From: Chenopodium formosanum | Lineage: Eukaryota > Streptophyta > Magnoliopsida > Caryophyllales > Amaranthaceae | Direction: 5' to 3' | Length of the DNA: 64,000 nucleotides | NCBI GenBank assembly: GCA_024500155.1 | Contig: CM044860.1 | Location: forward strand, 5,254,501 to 5,318,500 | Part shown: piece by piece, positions 41,068 to 53,820 of the stretch | Numbering within the stretch: the first letter of the stretch is position 1 | How the letters are laid out: each line of letters starts with the position of its first letter | Position numbers and translations under genes: made by a program | Notes under the pieces: generated by a model | What the model was told of the DNA's origin: nothing | Databases searched by the model: none | What the model saw: the letters and a program-made list of their open reading frames with translations, nothing else

Positions 41068-44036
41068 CTCTAGATCTCTACATTTCGATGTAGAACTTGG
41101 GTTTATCCCGGGCTGTCAACGGAACTGGAGGTTCGCAGTCACTTTTAGGCGTATTCATGTATGGTATCATACTACCATGGTGTATTTTAACATGGTTGGA
41201 TTTTCTGTAGAGCGCTCTCTTTATAGTAGAGTTTGATTGGGAGATTTTATCCATCTGTTTGAAAGTGATTATTCTAACTGTTAGTTTGAAATGGTGATTA
41301 CTGGTGTAGTAAGATTCAAACAACACATTAAAACAATACCAACAAATTTCAACTAAGTTGATAACAGGTAGAGTATGAACTTCTAACACAAACAAAATTT
41401 AATCCAAGACTCATAACTTCATTTGTCCACTAAATACTGTTATTACATAGGACTGGTACGACTTACGTAGAGTATAATCTATTACATACAAAGCCCTGAT
41501 TAGGGTAAACAAGGCTCCCATCTTGTACTAATGACGGCATCAAAAGTTCATTCATAATTGTATTATTACTCCGTAATACAAAGCCCTGACTTTTTTTTTT
41601 CTTATCCATTATATTAACACAGTTTTGGGGTAATGATACTTTTGCATAATTGAGTACAGAACAGGGTAGAGCAGGACAGGGCAAAACAGCTCAAAATAAA
41701 GAATAGGGCCTAAGTGTCTTAACACATGATTGTAACAAAATAATCAAAATTCTTTCTTGGCATGTGATGAAAAACTAGAATTAAAGTTGACTTGAAAAAG
41801 AGTAGCATGGTGAAATCTATTTTGTCAGTTGGACAGATTTCAATCTATGAATATGGAAAAGAAAACAATTCCCAATTCGAAGAATTGGACATTTATCCTT
41901 TTAAAGAAAGATAAAATTAAACAAGGGTTGGCTCACAATATCAAGATGCATTAACCTATTGATTCCTCTTGGATTTCTGTGTTCATTGTCGGGCTCCAGC
42001 CTTTACCTTAAGCTGTGTGAAGTTTATTACTACTTGTATTGAATATCTAGGAAATTTCTTCATCATTTTCAAAAATAATAAAGCACATAAAGTAAAAGCT
42101 AAGAAACGGATGTCAACTTCCATATATATATATATATATTTTTGACTATTTTCTACAATAAAAATATATTAAGGCTAATAACAGCTCGTTGATTGAACAT
42201 AAAGGAGTATACTTAGAAATGAATGACATTAGGATTATGAGAAAATAAGAGGAAATTATTGAATACCTCCAGATTTATTATATTATTAATTATGATAAAT
42301 TTACAATCGTTCTTTCGAACATGAATTAAACTATGTATTGATTATTATAAAACCAAACATGAAAGTGAACATTAAGTAGTAATTATAGTATTCCGTGATA
42401 AATAATTTCTTCAGTTTTAAATTGTTAAATGTTTGTTCATGAGCAAGTTTTATAATATGTATGATGGTTCAAAATAATCCATTTGACCATTCTCAATATC
42501 CTTATAAATCCGGATAGAGAGCTTGTTCATTCAATTTATTCGCTTTCCTTTCTATTTAATTTTAGTATAAACAAAACTCGCACCTACCTTGGATCTTTAT
42601 GTAGATATTGTGAACTTTAATAAACATGAAATCTATGAACTTAGGGCTAATGGTATTGACTAACACAAATTTTATTCTTTTGTTGCAAACTATTGACTAT
42701 TATTAATTTCATCGTGTGACTTAATTGTAAACATCAAATATGGACCTATATGGTACAAACCAAGCCGGCTACTTTTGGTCGGTTATTGTATTTAAATTTT
42801 CACAGGAGAATATGTTAGCATTCAACTGAAAAAAAATAATAGCTTATAGTTATAATGCTGATGCAATTTTATAATAAAGTATTAAAATTATAGAATTTGG
42901 TAGGTCTAATATTGGACATAACAACGAATCCTTATGAATATGAATATATTTGGTAGCCAATAGATCAACTTGTTTCATATACTGCCAAAAAATAATTATG
43001 TGTAGTTTTGATTTTCATGATTGACCACTTAATTAATTAGATATTCTAACATCTATGAAGGTCACAAAATACTAATTAATGTGGTCTTAATTAATGTAAG
43101 GATTAGATTGACAAATTTTGCAGCATCATTTTAGTGTGGTTTAGTTGGCGACATGTTCTACCTGAGCTTTATGGAGTTGTTCTAATGTTCTTCATGTTTA
43201 ATTTCTTGCATTAATGCATTATTGAAATTTACAAATTATAATTTTAAAATGTTTTATCAAGCTTAATTACTAGAGTAAAATTTTCTTCATTACTAATACC
43301 TATATATGTTATTAATTCACGTGAAATAATCCAATATTGTAAACGAATACAAAATTTGCACTTGATCAAACCTTAAAGTGCCTTTGTTCTCGAATGCAAA
43401 ACCTAATCTAGTATTACTTTAATATAAATATCTAGGGTTCTTAAGAGTGTAATCTACTTTAATTTACACTTATTATAGTTTGGTCTGGTTTGGTTTGTGT
43501 GTCAAACCACACTAAACCAGATTGCGAACACCCCTAAAAAGATATTGTTAGTTTGTTAAGAGTTACAAATGCAGTGACACAGATGGCATATGATTGATTT
43601 CAACACACTCTAAATTTTTAAACGTCAAATTCACGTACACTGGTAGTGGTCGCAAACTTTAATGGTTACATTTCCTTAGTTGCAAGTCATTATAAAAAAG
43701 ATTATCAATTCATCATTCTCAGATATTTCCAAACTTATCTCAATAAAAATTCAGGTTGCAGTATGGAGTAGTACTAAACATTTAGTAAACAAATAACTGT
43801 TGGTCAGCACGTTAGTTGGTAATAGCTCTAAAATTAAAGGTCCTTTTTAATAATATGGAAAGAACCTGCCTTAGTTGCTTCCCAAATCTAGGCCTCTTTT
43901 TCTAGGTATATATACCCTTCTTATATCTAGTTTTCATAACTTCACTTCAACCTTAAACTTCTTATAAAAAAAAAAAATATTCAAAGCAAATTAATTAGTT
44001 GCATCAACACATTTTATTACAAGATTTTACACCAAA
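41068..44036. other. Intergenic, MLF 3' side to DUF1442 promoter
   Basis: AT-rich, about 3 kb. Contains the MLF 3' UTR, a short TA repeat (about 42122-42140) and scattered ACTCCGTA words. Near 43480-43540 a small inverted GGTTTGGTTTG / CACTAAACC patch suggests a decayed hAT end. No gene supported. Confidence 0.5.
43907..43914 (+). promoter_or_regulatory. TATA box of the DUF1442 gene
   Basis: TATATATA in the context AGGTATATATACCC, 123 bases before the start codon. It is followed about 30 bases later by a CT/A-rich transcription-start-like region (TTCATAACTTCACTTC). Confidence 0.6.
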
Positions 44037-44854
44037 ATGTCTCATTGGTCTGCTGAAAATGCCACTAGAGCTTACCTTAGAACCATCAAAATGGTAAGTT
44101 TAGTATATACTCCATATATATGTATAACCTTTTTTAAAATTTTAATTATCAGTTTAAATACTTTATTTGTAATTTTTTGGAGTTTAATTTGAATAAAGAT
44201 TGAGTCTTTGTAATTAATCTTTATTATGGGTCATTTTTGCAGGGCAAAAGAGGCAAAGAACCTGATGTAGTAGAGTTCATATCAGCCCTAGCAGGGGGAA
44301 ACAATGCTCAACTTATGGTGGAGGTATGTGGGTCCATTGCAGGCCCAACTACCTTGGGCCTTGTGGCTGCAGCCCAACAGACTGGCGGGCGGGTGGTCTG
44401 TATCTTACCCGGGTCAACGGAGCTCCAGGCGTCGAAATCACAGTTGTCACGTTACTTGGACCACGTCGAGTTTGTGATAGGGGATCCCCTCAACTTCTTG
44501 ACTAATCAGTTTAAGAGTGCGGATTTTGTGACCATCGATTGTAATATCGATGGTCACGATGTAATTTTCAAAACTGCTCAAAAAGGAAGGATTCAAGGTA
44601 AAGGTGGGGCATTAGTTGTAGGGTACAACGCGCAACATCTAGTGCCCTCGTGCAACGAGTTAGGGGGTCATTTCTTACCTATTGGAGAAGGGTTATTGGT
44701 TAGCAAAGTGCCTAAAAATCATGGTATTCGGGATTATAATGGTAATGAACTCAATACAAAGAGGAGTAAATGGATAGTAAAAGTGGACAAATGCACTGGT
44801 GAAGAGCATGTGTTTAGGGTAACTTCCCCTCAACAAAAAGTAATTCAAGCTTAG
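44037..44854 (+). CDS. DUF1442 family protein (methyltransferase-like fold)
   Basis: Two exons, 44037-44093 and 44243-44854, encode 222 residues. The first exon MSHWSAENATRAYLRTIKM is the conserved family start. The core shows EFISALAGGNNAQLMVEVC, then GPTTLGLVAAAQQTGGRVVC (a Gly-rich nucleotide-binding-like turn), VEFVIGDPLNFL, ADFVTIDCNIDG and GALVVGYNA, ending SKWIVKVDKCTGEEHVFRV. DUF1442 is grouped with SAM-dependent methyltransferase-like Rossmann proteins, but no substrate or activity is established. Arabidopsis has about five members; the match here is to At2g45360/At3g60780 as I recall, and the neighbour CRR4 supports the first. A 12-bp perfect inverted repeat lies inside the coding region (44528-44557). 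Confidence 0.92.
44528..44557. repeat. Perfect 12-bp inverted repeat in coding sequence
   Basis: GTGACCATCGAT and ATCGATGGTCAC separated by six bases, encoding VTIDCNIDGH. It can form a strong RNA hairpin. Confidence 0.9.
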
Positions 44855-45537
44855 GTTGTTTATGTAAATATTTAGGATTACGTTATGAATCGTGATGCAA
44901 ATCTAGCTTTGTTGTTTTTGGAAAAGCTTAGATGTTTGCTTCGATCTTTCGTTGTTAATTCAATCAATTAGGGTCTATGGATAAGGAACAATTCTATCCA
45001 TAAATGTAGCATTTCTATTTATGTCCTCTGCATATTTGTATTAGTTTCAAGAAATTATGTACACCTTATATCGAAAATTGTTAGAGATTATGTACTAATA
45101 AGATTAGCAACAATTGCACAAATCTATGTAGTACTCAAAACAAATGTATAAAGTTATCATATCTACTTGTAAGCATCTTCAAATTGCAATGACAATACTT
45201 TTATATATTGATAGTTTTGGGTGAACGATATAATACAACTAATATAGAATAAAACTTACATACTCAATTCGAATTGCATTGCTTAAAATATACTACATTT
45301 AAGTCATGGTCGAATGATTCTAACTTTGGAATAAAACAAGTTCAACTATTTAGATAAAATTCATTTAAAAAGTACACTGTAAAATTATTTTAAACAAAAT
45401 AAGTCGAGTAAAACAGACCGACGTTATTCCTCCAAAGAACCTCAAGCAGCCTATGGCCCTATCTATAGATCATAACCATATTAACAGCATTTTATCCACT
45501 GTTACAATTTGTTGGGCTAATTTTCCCGCTAAAATTG
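44855..45537. other. Intergenic between DUF1442 and CRR4
   Basis: 3' UTR of the DUF1442 gene and promoter of the PPR gene. Both genes are on the plus strand and closely spaced (683 bases). No further feature. Confidence 0.5.
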
Positions 45538-47478
45538 ATGCTACTACTCTCTGCAAATCCAATTCAACCATGGAACTCCACTGTTCCTACACTCTCTCTC
45601 CTCCACCATTGCAAGACCTTCAACGACATCAAACAAATTCATGCTCGCCTTATTACAACTGGGTTCATCAAAAACCCTAATCTTACCCAAAAAATTATCC
45701 TCAATTTCTCTTCTTCCCCTTATTCACCTCTAATCCACTTTGCTCGATTCCTATTGTTGTCGCAACATAATTTTATTTCGAACCCAGAAACCCTTTTCGA
45801 TCCTTTTCTTTTTAATTTGGTTATTAAGTCAGTTTCTGCTGGTAATTTTGAACCAAAGGAGGGTCTTTTCATCTTCAGTTTCATGATTGAGAATGATGTT
45901 TGTGTTGATAAATACTCGTTTTCTTTGGTTCTGAAAGCTTGTTCTCGATCTGGGTTTTTGAAAGAAGGGATGCAGATTCATGGGTTGTTGAAAAAATTGG
46001 ATTTTGGGTCGGAATTGTATCTGCAAAATTGTTTGATTTCTTTGTATGTGAAATGTGGGTGTGTTGAGCTTGCACGCCAAGTGTTTGATAGAATGCCCAA
46101 GAGAGATTCGGTTTCTTATAATGCGATGATTGATGGGTATGTGAAAACAGGGTTTTTGAGCCTTGCTAGGGAGTTGTTTGATTGTATGCCGATCAGAGAC
46201 AAGAATTTGATATCTTGGAATTCTATGATTGGTGGTTATACACAGTTCAAAGATGAGCTTGATAAAGCTTGGGAGTTGTTTGAGGTAATGCCTAAGAGGG
46301 ATATGGTTACTTGGAGTTTGATGATTCATGGACTTGTGAAATGCAAACAAATGGAAGTTGCCCATGATTTATTTAACCGGATGCCTAAAAGAGATGTAAT
46401 CACTTGGGCCACAATGATCGATGGTTATGCAAAGATCGGTACTCTTGACATTGCTAGGAATTTGTTTGATCAAGCTCCTGGAAAGGATATAGTGGTTTGC
46501 AATGCCATGATGGCTGGATATGTTCAAAATGGAAATTTCCTCGAAGTACTGAAATTCTTCCATGGTCTATTACAAATGGACTATTTGTTCCCTGATAGAA
46601 TTACGCTCTCTTTAGTTCTTTCTGCCATTGCTCAATTAGGACAGGTTGATGAGGGAATTGCTGTGCATTCCTATATTCAGACCATTGGAATTACCATTGA
46701 TGGGAGTCTGGCCGTGGCTCTTATAGATATGTATTCAAAGTGTGGCAGCATTGATAGTGCAATTCAGGTATTTGAGAGCTTGGAATGGAAAGATGTTGAT
46801 CATTGGAATGCCATGATAGGAGGGTTAGCTGTTCATGGCTTAGGTGAATTGGCACTTGAGCTTTTCATGGAGATGCATAAACTCCTTCTGAAGCCTGATG
46901 ATATTACATTCATTGGTCTACTAAATGCTTGTGGTCATGCTGGTTTAGTGAAGGAAGGAAAAATGTGTTTCGAACTGATGAGGAGAGTGCATAAATTGGA
47001 GCCAAAGCTTCAGCACTATGGATGCATGGTTGACATCCTCAGTCGAGCTGGATACCTAAAAGAAGCGAAGATTTTTGTAGACGAGATGCCTATTGAACCA
47101 AATGACATCATTTGGAGGACATTGCTTAGTGCTTGTATTAAGTATGGAGATTTAAATTTAGGGCAGCAGGTTGCCGAGCACCTTATGAGGCTTGATTTTA
47201 GGAACTCGGGCTCTTATGTGCTTCTGTCTAACATGTATGCTGGATTTGGCATGTGGGAAGATGTTAGCAGGATTAGATCTGTAATGGAGAACAAAGCATT
47301 GAAGAAACTTCCTGGTTGCAGTTCTATTGAAATCAATGGAGCAGTCCAAGAGTTTCTTGTTAGAGATAATTCTCATCCTCATACTGGAGAGGTCTATTCT
47401 TTGTTGGACAACTTCAGTGCTTCAGGATTCAGCTTGAAGTTGGAATCAGAAGTCACAGAGCTGGAACTAGTTAACTAG
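45538..47478 (+). CDS. CRR4: PPR protein, CRR4 ortholog (plastid ndhD start-codon editing factor)
   Basis: Single exon, 646 residues. The start at 45538 gives MLLLSANPIQPWNSTVP, which lines up with the Arabidopsis CRR4 N-terminus. PLS-type PPR repeats fill about residues 85-540: signature VFDRMPKRDSVSYNAMIDGYVK, then NLISWNSMIGGYTQ, WELFEVMPKRDMVTW, DVITWATMIDGYAKIGTLDIA, VALIDMYSKCGS, HWNAMIGGLAVHGLGE, LKPDDITFIGLLNACGHAGL and LQHYGCMVDILSR. The E/E+ region follows (SYVLLSNMYAGFGMWEDV, PGCSSIEINGAVQEFLV). It stops without a DYW deaminase domain, as CRR4 does. CRR4 binds plastid ndhD RNA so that its ACG start is edited to AUG; the deaminase is supplied in trans by DYW1. The N-terminus should be a plastid transit peptide. 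Position next to a DUF1442 gene and an LRR-RLK matches Arabidopsis. Confidence 0.93.
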   Translation: MLLLSANPIQPWNSTVPTLSLLHHCKTFNDIKQIHARLITTGFIKNPNLTQKIILNFSSSPYSPLIHFARFLLLSQHNFISNPETLFDPFLFNLVIKSVSAGNFEPKEGLFIFSFMIENDVCVDKYSFSLVLKACSRSGFLKEGMQIHGLLKKLDFGSELYLQNCLISLYVKCGCVELARQVFDRMPKRDSVSYNAMIDGYVKTGFLSLARELFDCMPIRDKNLISWNSMIGGYTQFKDELDKAWELFEVMPKRDMVTWSLMIHGLVKCKQMEVAHDLFNRMPKRDVITWATMIDGYAKIGTLDIARNLFDQAPGKDIVVCNAMMAGYVQNGNFLEVLKFFHGLLQMDYLFPDRITLSLVLSAIAQLGQVDEGIAVHSYIQTIGITIDGSLAVALIDMYSKCGSIDSAIQVFESLEWKDVDHWNAMIGGLAVHGLGELALELFMEMHKLLLKPDDITFIGLLNACGHAGLVKEGKMCFELMRRVHKLEPKLQHYGCMVDILSRAGYLKEAKIFVDEMPIEPNDIIWRTLLSACIKYGDLNLGQQVAEHLMRLDFRNSGSYVLLSNMYAGFGMWEDVSRIRSVMENKALKKLPGCSSIEINGAVQEFLVRDNSHPHTGEVYSLLDNFSASGFSLKLESEVTELELVN

Positions 47479-50293
47479 TTAGGTACGACTTCATTCTATT
47501 AATCATCGAATGTATGTATATATTCCATTTATACTATACAGATATGCATGCAGATTGCAGAAGCTTAATGTAAATGTAATTATAAACCAAATATGATGTT
47601 AATAGTCACTTTTTGAAGGTTGGCGACAATACTTAATGTCCAATTGTCCATCCATAATACTTGTGCAAAATTAGTCTCATCATTTTGATTTTTTTATTTT
47701 TTTGCTTGCACTTTGATTCAGGGCAGAGATTATAAATTGTAGAAACCATAATACCAGGCTAGAATGTTAGTCAGATGAAATTAAGATAAAGAAATGGAAT
47801 TCATAATCCCCCAATTCACTGCTGCTGTCATTCGTCTTCAAGCAGCTGATCTTATGTGTGACCATAGATCAATATGCATGTTCAGTATTTCCCCAATGTT
47901 ACTATGACCATAGGTATGAGTGTTAGACATGGTCATATTATGAAATTTTCGCCTTAGTTTGGTCCAAAATAAAGTGTCTTAGTGTCATACCCAAGTCAAA
48001 GTGTCGAGTTTTGACATGGATATATATGGGAAAATGAAGTCTCAAAGTAACATAGATTTTCAGTAAGAGAAAATAATCTTGATGGTCTGTAAGTCTCAAA
48101 TTGATTAACATCGGACTTGACCAAATGTATGTTACAAGTGTCCAAGATAATGAGGCTGAAATTTCTCTTCCTGTTAATTCATATTATACTCTAGAAATAT
48201 CACAACCAAGATTTTAGGATTTCAAGTTCAAATTGTTGCAAATGTATACTGGAAGATTTTTCCAGCAGTCTCAGTAGAACATAACTTGTGAAATTGAGCA
48301 GACTAGTATGAAAAGGAGAGCTTAAATTGTGAAAGAAAGCAGGGACAAAACCACTAGTTAAAATTAAGACAAAAAATGTTCACATGCAACTATGCAAGAG
48401 AGAGAAACAAAAAAAATTCTGTGTATGTGTGAATTTTAGATTCTTCTTTTTGTCAATTTTCCAATGATGAAGACAAAAAAATGTCTTCATATCTATCACC
48501 TTAGGGCAATTTTTGTCCATTCACATGTTGAGCTGATAAAAAATTGTCTACATTTGTATATTTGAACATGGAGATATATGCAATATTTGCAAGGTATTTT
48601 ACCAATTATGGGAACTATTGCATTTAAGAGTAAATGAATTATTCTCATTATATTTATAGCATTGATGATTAGGAAGAAAACTTGCTAGATTATAGCAGGA
48701 GTAGAAGCTATACTGCTGTAGTGCAGATCATACTACTTAGACCACATGTTTAGTCTTAACACTCGGGCTGGTTAAAGGCCAAACAACTAATTAACTTCTA
48801 TCACTCAATATAATACCTTGTTGACGCGTGAATTTTTCAAACAATTGATTTAAATGTTACATAGTTATATATTTAATAAGGCTAATAAGCTACTCTTATA
48901 ACCAAAACCATATGGTTTTAAGATGAAACCTCTTTATCTTTGGGCTGTCTCTTGATGATGGGTGTGACACGGTCCCGTATTTAACACATGTATTCCCTAA
49001 AAAGTCTTCAAGTGATGTTTTTGTTTTTTCCCTCTCTTTAAATAGAACCAACCCAATTTTAAATATTTCAACTACTATCACATTTCATGTCCTGATGTCC
49101 ATCTATTCTATCATTAATACTCTATTATTTTCTAATCATTTTGTGAAAGATAATAAGTGAAGAAGGAAGTAATTACAAGCCCTAAGTTTTTTCTCCCTTT
49201 ACGCTCACTTCAATCTTTACTTATTTCTTCATTATATTAATTAATCTTGATAACTACTCCCTATTATTTTTTGGTAGGGTAGGAAATAGGAATTTGTCAT
49301 CAAAAAAATTTCATTTTTTTTTTAAAAATGAAGGCAAATGGTTAAAAACATCAGTAATACAGTGTTTTATTCTGAGTTCTGTCATATTGGTAAAGGGCTG
49401 TAATGGGCCCATAGCTCACATGGGCAGTAGTTATTAGGACAGTAGCTTTCTCCAGTCATAATGGGCCCCCAATATGAGTTCTTCACTTCTATGTAATTCC
49501 ACTCAAACACTTAATGATGATGCTTACTCCAAATGTGAAATGTTTACTAAATTTCAACCTGTACATATCTTTTTGTCACATACCTATATCACATGCAATT
49601 CTCCTGCTATTAACTTTTGTCAATGATGAACCTGATCTATTGCACTTCAAACAGTGAACCATATTTAATTCCTTAAATATGAAGTTCTGTACATGCATTT
49701 GAAGAAAAGACTGGCGTGGACCCTTTGTAGGAAAGTCCTGTGTGAGACAATTTCATCTACGGAGTAGTCCGTATTAGTTATTGTGAGACCAACGTGACTT
49801 TTTTTGTATTTAAAGTACAGATTTTAAAAATCTAATCCTATATTAATGTGAGCTAATTGATGTTAACATGTATTTTTGCGATTATTGTGGCTTTTATGCT
49901 GTACTGTTTTAAGCCAAAAATTAAAAAAGGCAATGCCAAAGTAGATAAATTTCAGCCATGGATTTATTCAAAACAAGATTTATGCAACAATACTGCATCA
50001 ATCTAGCGAGTCGGAGAAACAAGATTCATACAACAGTACAACATAAGTAGTGACTAACTGACTATTGAAGTATTGAGGACAACTACCTGAAAATTCTAAT
50101 TAGATTACAACATCAGTCGTGCATTTGGCACTTGCACTAAATTTATATAACAGCAACAGACTAATAGACTAGCCTACAAACAACCTTAAGCTACAACAAT
50201 GACTTATACACCGCAAATGAGATTAGCCGGCAGTTAGCATTTGCCCATTTGTCACTAATTGGAAAAACTCAGGGCAAGAAAATAATCTCCTAG
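47479..50293. other. Intergenic between convergent CRR4 and LRR-RLK
   Basis: Two 3' ends face each other across 2.8 kb of AT-rich sequence. Short frames (for example 48896-49081) have no family signature. Nothing else supported. Confidence 0.5.
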
Positions 50294-53247
50294 TTAAGAA
50301 CTGTCATCAAGCAGACTTAATTCTTGTCTCACAGTGTTTATTGATGGCCTTTGATGAGGGAGTTCGTGGGTGCAAAGTAAAGCTATTTTACCAAGCTCAG
50401 TAGCTTCAGGTTCTGAATACTTCCCATGTAGGTTTGCATCAATAAACTCTTCAAATCTTCCAGACTCAGCACCTTGACGAATTGACTGGTCAATTCTAGT
50501 TTTACCTGAGAGGATTTGGAATAGGACTATGCCAAAAGCATATACATCACTCTTATCAGTAAATTTTCCGGTGGTTGTGTACTCCGGAGCAAGGTAACCC
50601 ATGGCTGCACTGGCTTTCAGCATTGAAAAGACAATGTCATCGGCAAGGAGCTTGTAAAGGCAAGATCCCACGAGTAGTGGAGTAAGGCGCCAGTCTATCA
50701 ACACTTTTTCAGCCGATATATTTTGGTGAACCAAAGCAGGTTTACTCCCCTGTGGGGTGTGTATATAATCAACACCTGGTAAGAAAAAAAGTAAAATGGA
50801 ACAATTAGTGAACTTCAAATGATATTACTAATACATATAAGTTGGTCAGAATACCCTAATTGTTCATCTTGCTCATCAGGCAAAGATTCAAGCTTTCCTC
50901 CAAAATTCTCCTCCAACTATGTAGTAAAGTTTGTTGGGGTTTATTTGTGATAAGAAGATCCATATTTTTAAAAGTAAGACTTAAAAACACTTATAGAAGA
51001 ACTGCATCTAATTGACAACACCCCAGTTAAGACTCTTTCTTGAGTAAAGTTTAGCTCTTGGACCATGCACACAACATAGGCGTATGTAACTCAAAATATA
51101 ACATGAATGACAGAACCATTGTGAAAGCAGATGTAGCAATCAAGGGGAGTTAACCTCACACTAACCTTTGGCAATGCCCTTGATAATGGAAACTCTAGTA
51201 GACCAATTGAGAACTTTGTCGGTGCCATCCTTTAAGTCGAGATACTGAAGCAAGTTTCCGTTAGGAACAAAATCATAGATTAGAAAACACTCTCCCCTCC
51301 CCTTTGAGCAGCAAAATCCTCTCAGTCTGACAAGATTTCCGTGCTGCAAGGAAGTCAGGATCTTCAATCCCTTCAAGAACTCTGCTTCATCAGTCTTGCA
51401 GCCTGTCTTGGCTATGCGCTTGATAGCAACTATAGATCCATCTCTTAACACTCCTTTGTAAACAGCTGAGTAATTGCTCCGCCCTAGGAAATTCACTTCA
51501 GAAAAGTGCTGGGTAGCAGACTCCACATCCTCCAAGTTGAACATATAATTCTCAAATAATTCCTGTGAACCTTTTCCCAGAGGATCCCACCCATTTGAAT
51601 ACTCAAGACTAATAAGAGGTGCAGCACTTCTCCTGTGAACATCCTTAGCCTGGTCAGTGCTAAGCCGACAATCAGTAATATCCAAGTTGGTTCCAATCTT
51701 TTGTTTTCTGCGGCGGTACATTGAGAACATTGAAAGACCAATAACGGTGATCAACGCAATTGCAACAACCCCACAAATAATACCAGCATGGGAGGACTTA
51801 GAAGATTTTGAGCACTGCGAGCCGCTGCAATTTGAGGGCAGATTTGCTGATTCAGGTAGATCTTTCCTTGCAAACCCAGAAGAACTTGGTGTAAAAGCTT
51901 CGGGTTTATTCTTGCTTTGGTTGTCAGAGTCAGAGCAAACTCTTAAGGAAGCGAACCCAACTCCACATAAACCTGGATTGTTCTCATATTGGAATTCATC
52001 ACTCAATCTATGCAGAGCTGCAATTTATAGAATTTATGTTAGTTCCTTGCTTTCCCAATCATCCGCTAACTTACTGAGCAAATCTTGACTAAATAGATGG
52101 AGTAGAAATTCACATTACCAGCAGGCACATTGCCAGAAAGAGTATTGTTCCGAACATCAAGAATTCGCAACAAGGGTGCTTCAGCTAACTTGACTGGAAT
52201 CGGACCAAACAACCTATTGAAGCTTAAATCCAACCTGGTTAACATATCCAAACCTCCCAAACTAGCAGGAATAGCACCAGTTAACTGATTATACTGCAAA
52301 GCAAGAACATTAAGCTTCTTGAGAGAACCTATCTGTGTTGGCACATTCCCACTTAACTTATTATAGCATAGCTGCAACACTGCAATATAAGACAAGCAAA
52401 TTGAAACACTTTCAGTTACCTACAAAACCCATTTCGAATACTGCAAAATGCAAAACAAAAACCTTTCTAATAAGCAAGAACAAATTTCCTTTTTGCTTCC
52501 TAATTTGTGATTTGCAGATGCATATATCAAAATTAGCAATTCCAATCACATGTTCAAATTGACAAGTACAAATACATATGCATTTTCTAAAACCAAGATT
52601 AAAATGAAACAAAGGTAAGAAAAAGAAGAAGAAAAAAACTGTTACATATTCTCTTCATTTCACCTCAAGTACCCATGTCGGATCCTTGAACACTCATGAA
52701 GTCATGACACTTCATATAACGCCACATTCATGGAAAGTTTTCACAAAATAGCCAAGTCGTATCCAACACGAGTACTGAATAACATATTGAAATTAGATAG
52801 AAAATTAGACAACCGACCTTGCAAATTAGACATGTTTCCAATTTGTTCAGGAATGCTGCCACTGAAGTAATTGACATCCAAATACAGATCAGTAAGCTGA
52901 GTCAACCCAGCAATTTCTTTAGGAATCTCACCACTCAACCTATTGAAATGCAGATACAACCCAGATAAGCTCTTAAGTTCACCAATGGCGGCAGGTAAAA
53001 CCCCATCAAGCCCTTTACCCTGCAATGAAATGTTAGCAACTTTGCCAAACTCATTGCAAGCAACACCCTCAAATGTACCACTGCAAGGATCCCCATTAAC
53101 AGTCCAAGAAGAAAGAAATGTATGATGAGGGTCAACAGAGGTTTTGATATCAATGAGGGTCTTCAGCTCGGCATTTTCACAAACAGTTGGTGGGCATATG
53201 AGAAAAAGGGGTAGAAAAAGGAGGATAAAACAATGGATTAGCTTCAT
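50294..53247 (-). CDS. LRR receptor-like kinase with degenerate catalytic residues (probable pseudokinase)
   Basis: Four exons, 52818-53247, 52119-52379, 51166-52017 and 50294-50775, give 674 residues. Signal peptide 1-23 (KLIHCFILLFLPLFLICPP). LRRNT cap with DPHHTFLSSWTVNGDPC..FEGVAC, then about six LRRs (GVLPAAIGELKSLSGLYLHF, GEIPKEIAGLTQLTDLYLDV, SIPEQIGNMSNLQVLQL, LSGNVPTQIGSLKKL, GAIPASLGGLDMLTRLDL and the next). Transmembrane segment about 309-330 (GIICGVVAIALITVIGLSMF), followed by RRRK. Kinase-like domain from about 388. VAIK Lys430 is kept, but the Gly loop is LGRSNYSAVYKG, the HRD site is HQN (531-533), the later Lys/Asn positions are Ser/Lys, and DFG is replaced by VGS (550-552). 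APE is intact (577-579). It resembles Arabidopsis At2g45340. It likely signals as a scaffold rather than an enzyme; the ligand is unknown. Confidence 0.92.
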
Positions 53248-53820
53248 TTTTTTCTGGGTTTGAGGTGAAAAGGTTAAGGGTGAAAAAAGATGAGTGCTTT
53301 AACTTGTGGGAGTGTGTGCTTTGGTTTGCGGAGGAGAGAGAAAATGTGGGCGAAGAAAGGGATGTGAGGAAGAAGAAGAAAGGAGGGAATGAGTGAGTAG
53401 AGAAGAGGAAGTGACTAAGTGAGTGTTTAGAATTTGAAATGGTGGTGTTTGTGAGGGTGACTGGAAGCTCCGGTTACCCGTTTCAGAAACTATTGTTGCG
53501 TAGCTATTTTTGGCTTTGTGCAAGCTTTGCATTTTTGCAATTTTAATTAATTAAATTGACTTGTCACTAATTCACTATGATTTCATGGTTTGTCATTTGT
53601 GGACGTGTAAATGTGTGATATTTGTTCACTAGCAATAGGTTTGGAACTTTTGTTCACTAGCAATAGGGTTAGAACTTGGAGGTAGGAATGAAATATGTTA
53701 TGAATTTTGAACTTGATTCTTAATATTATAGGTTTGATTTGCTTGTAGAATGAAGTTTTATTCTTTTATTTGATATCTATGAATATTGGTATGAGCCAAA
53801 TTCAACTCTCTGAATACTAA
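53248..53820. other. LRR-RLK leader and promoter
   Basis: Upstream of the minus-strand RLK. The first 250 bases are GA-rich on the plus strand (CT-rich in the transcript), as expected for a 5' leader. A short direct repeat of TTTTGTTCACTAGCAATAGG occurs near 53617-53668. No coding gene. Confidence 0.5.

Noticed and set aside
45829..46365. 178-residue minus-strand frame opposite CRR4
   Set aside because: A shadow of the PPR codon pattern on the other strand; no family match.
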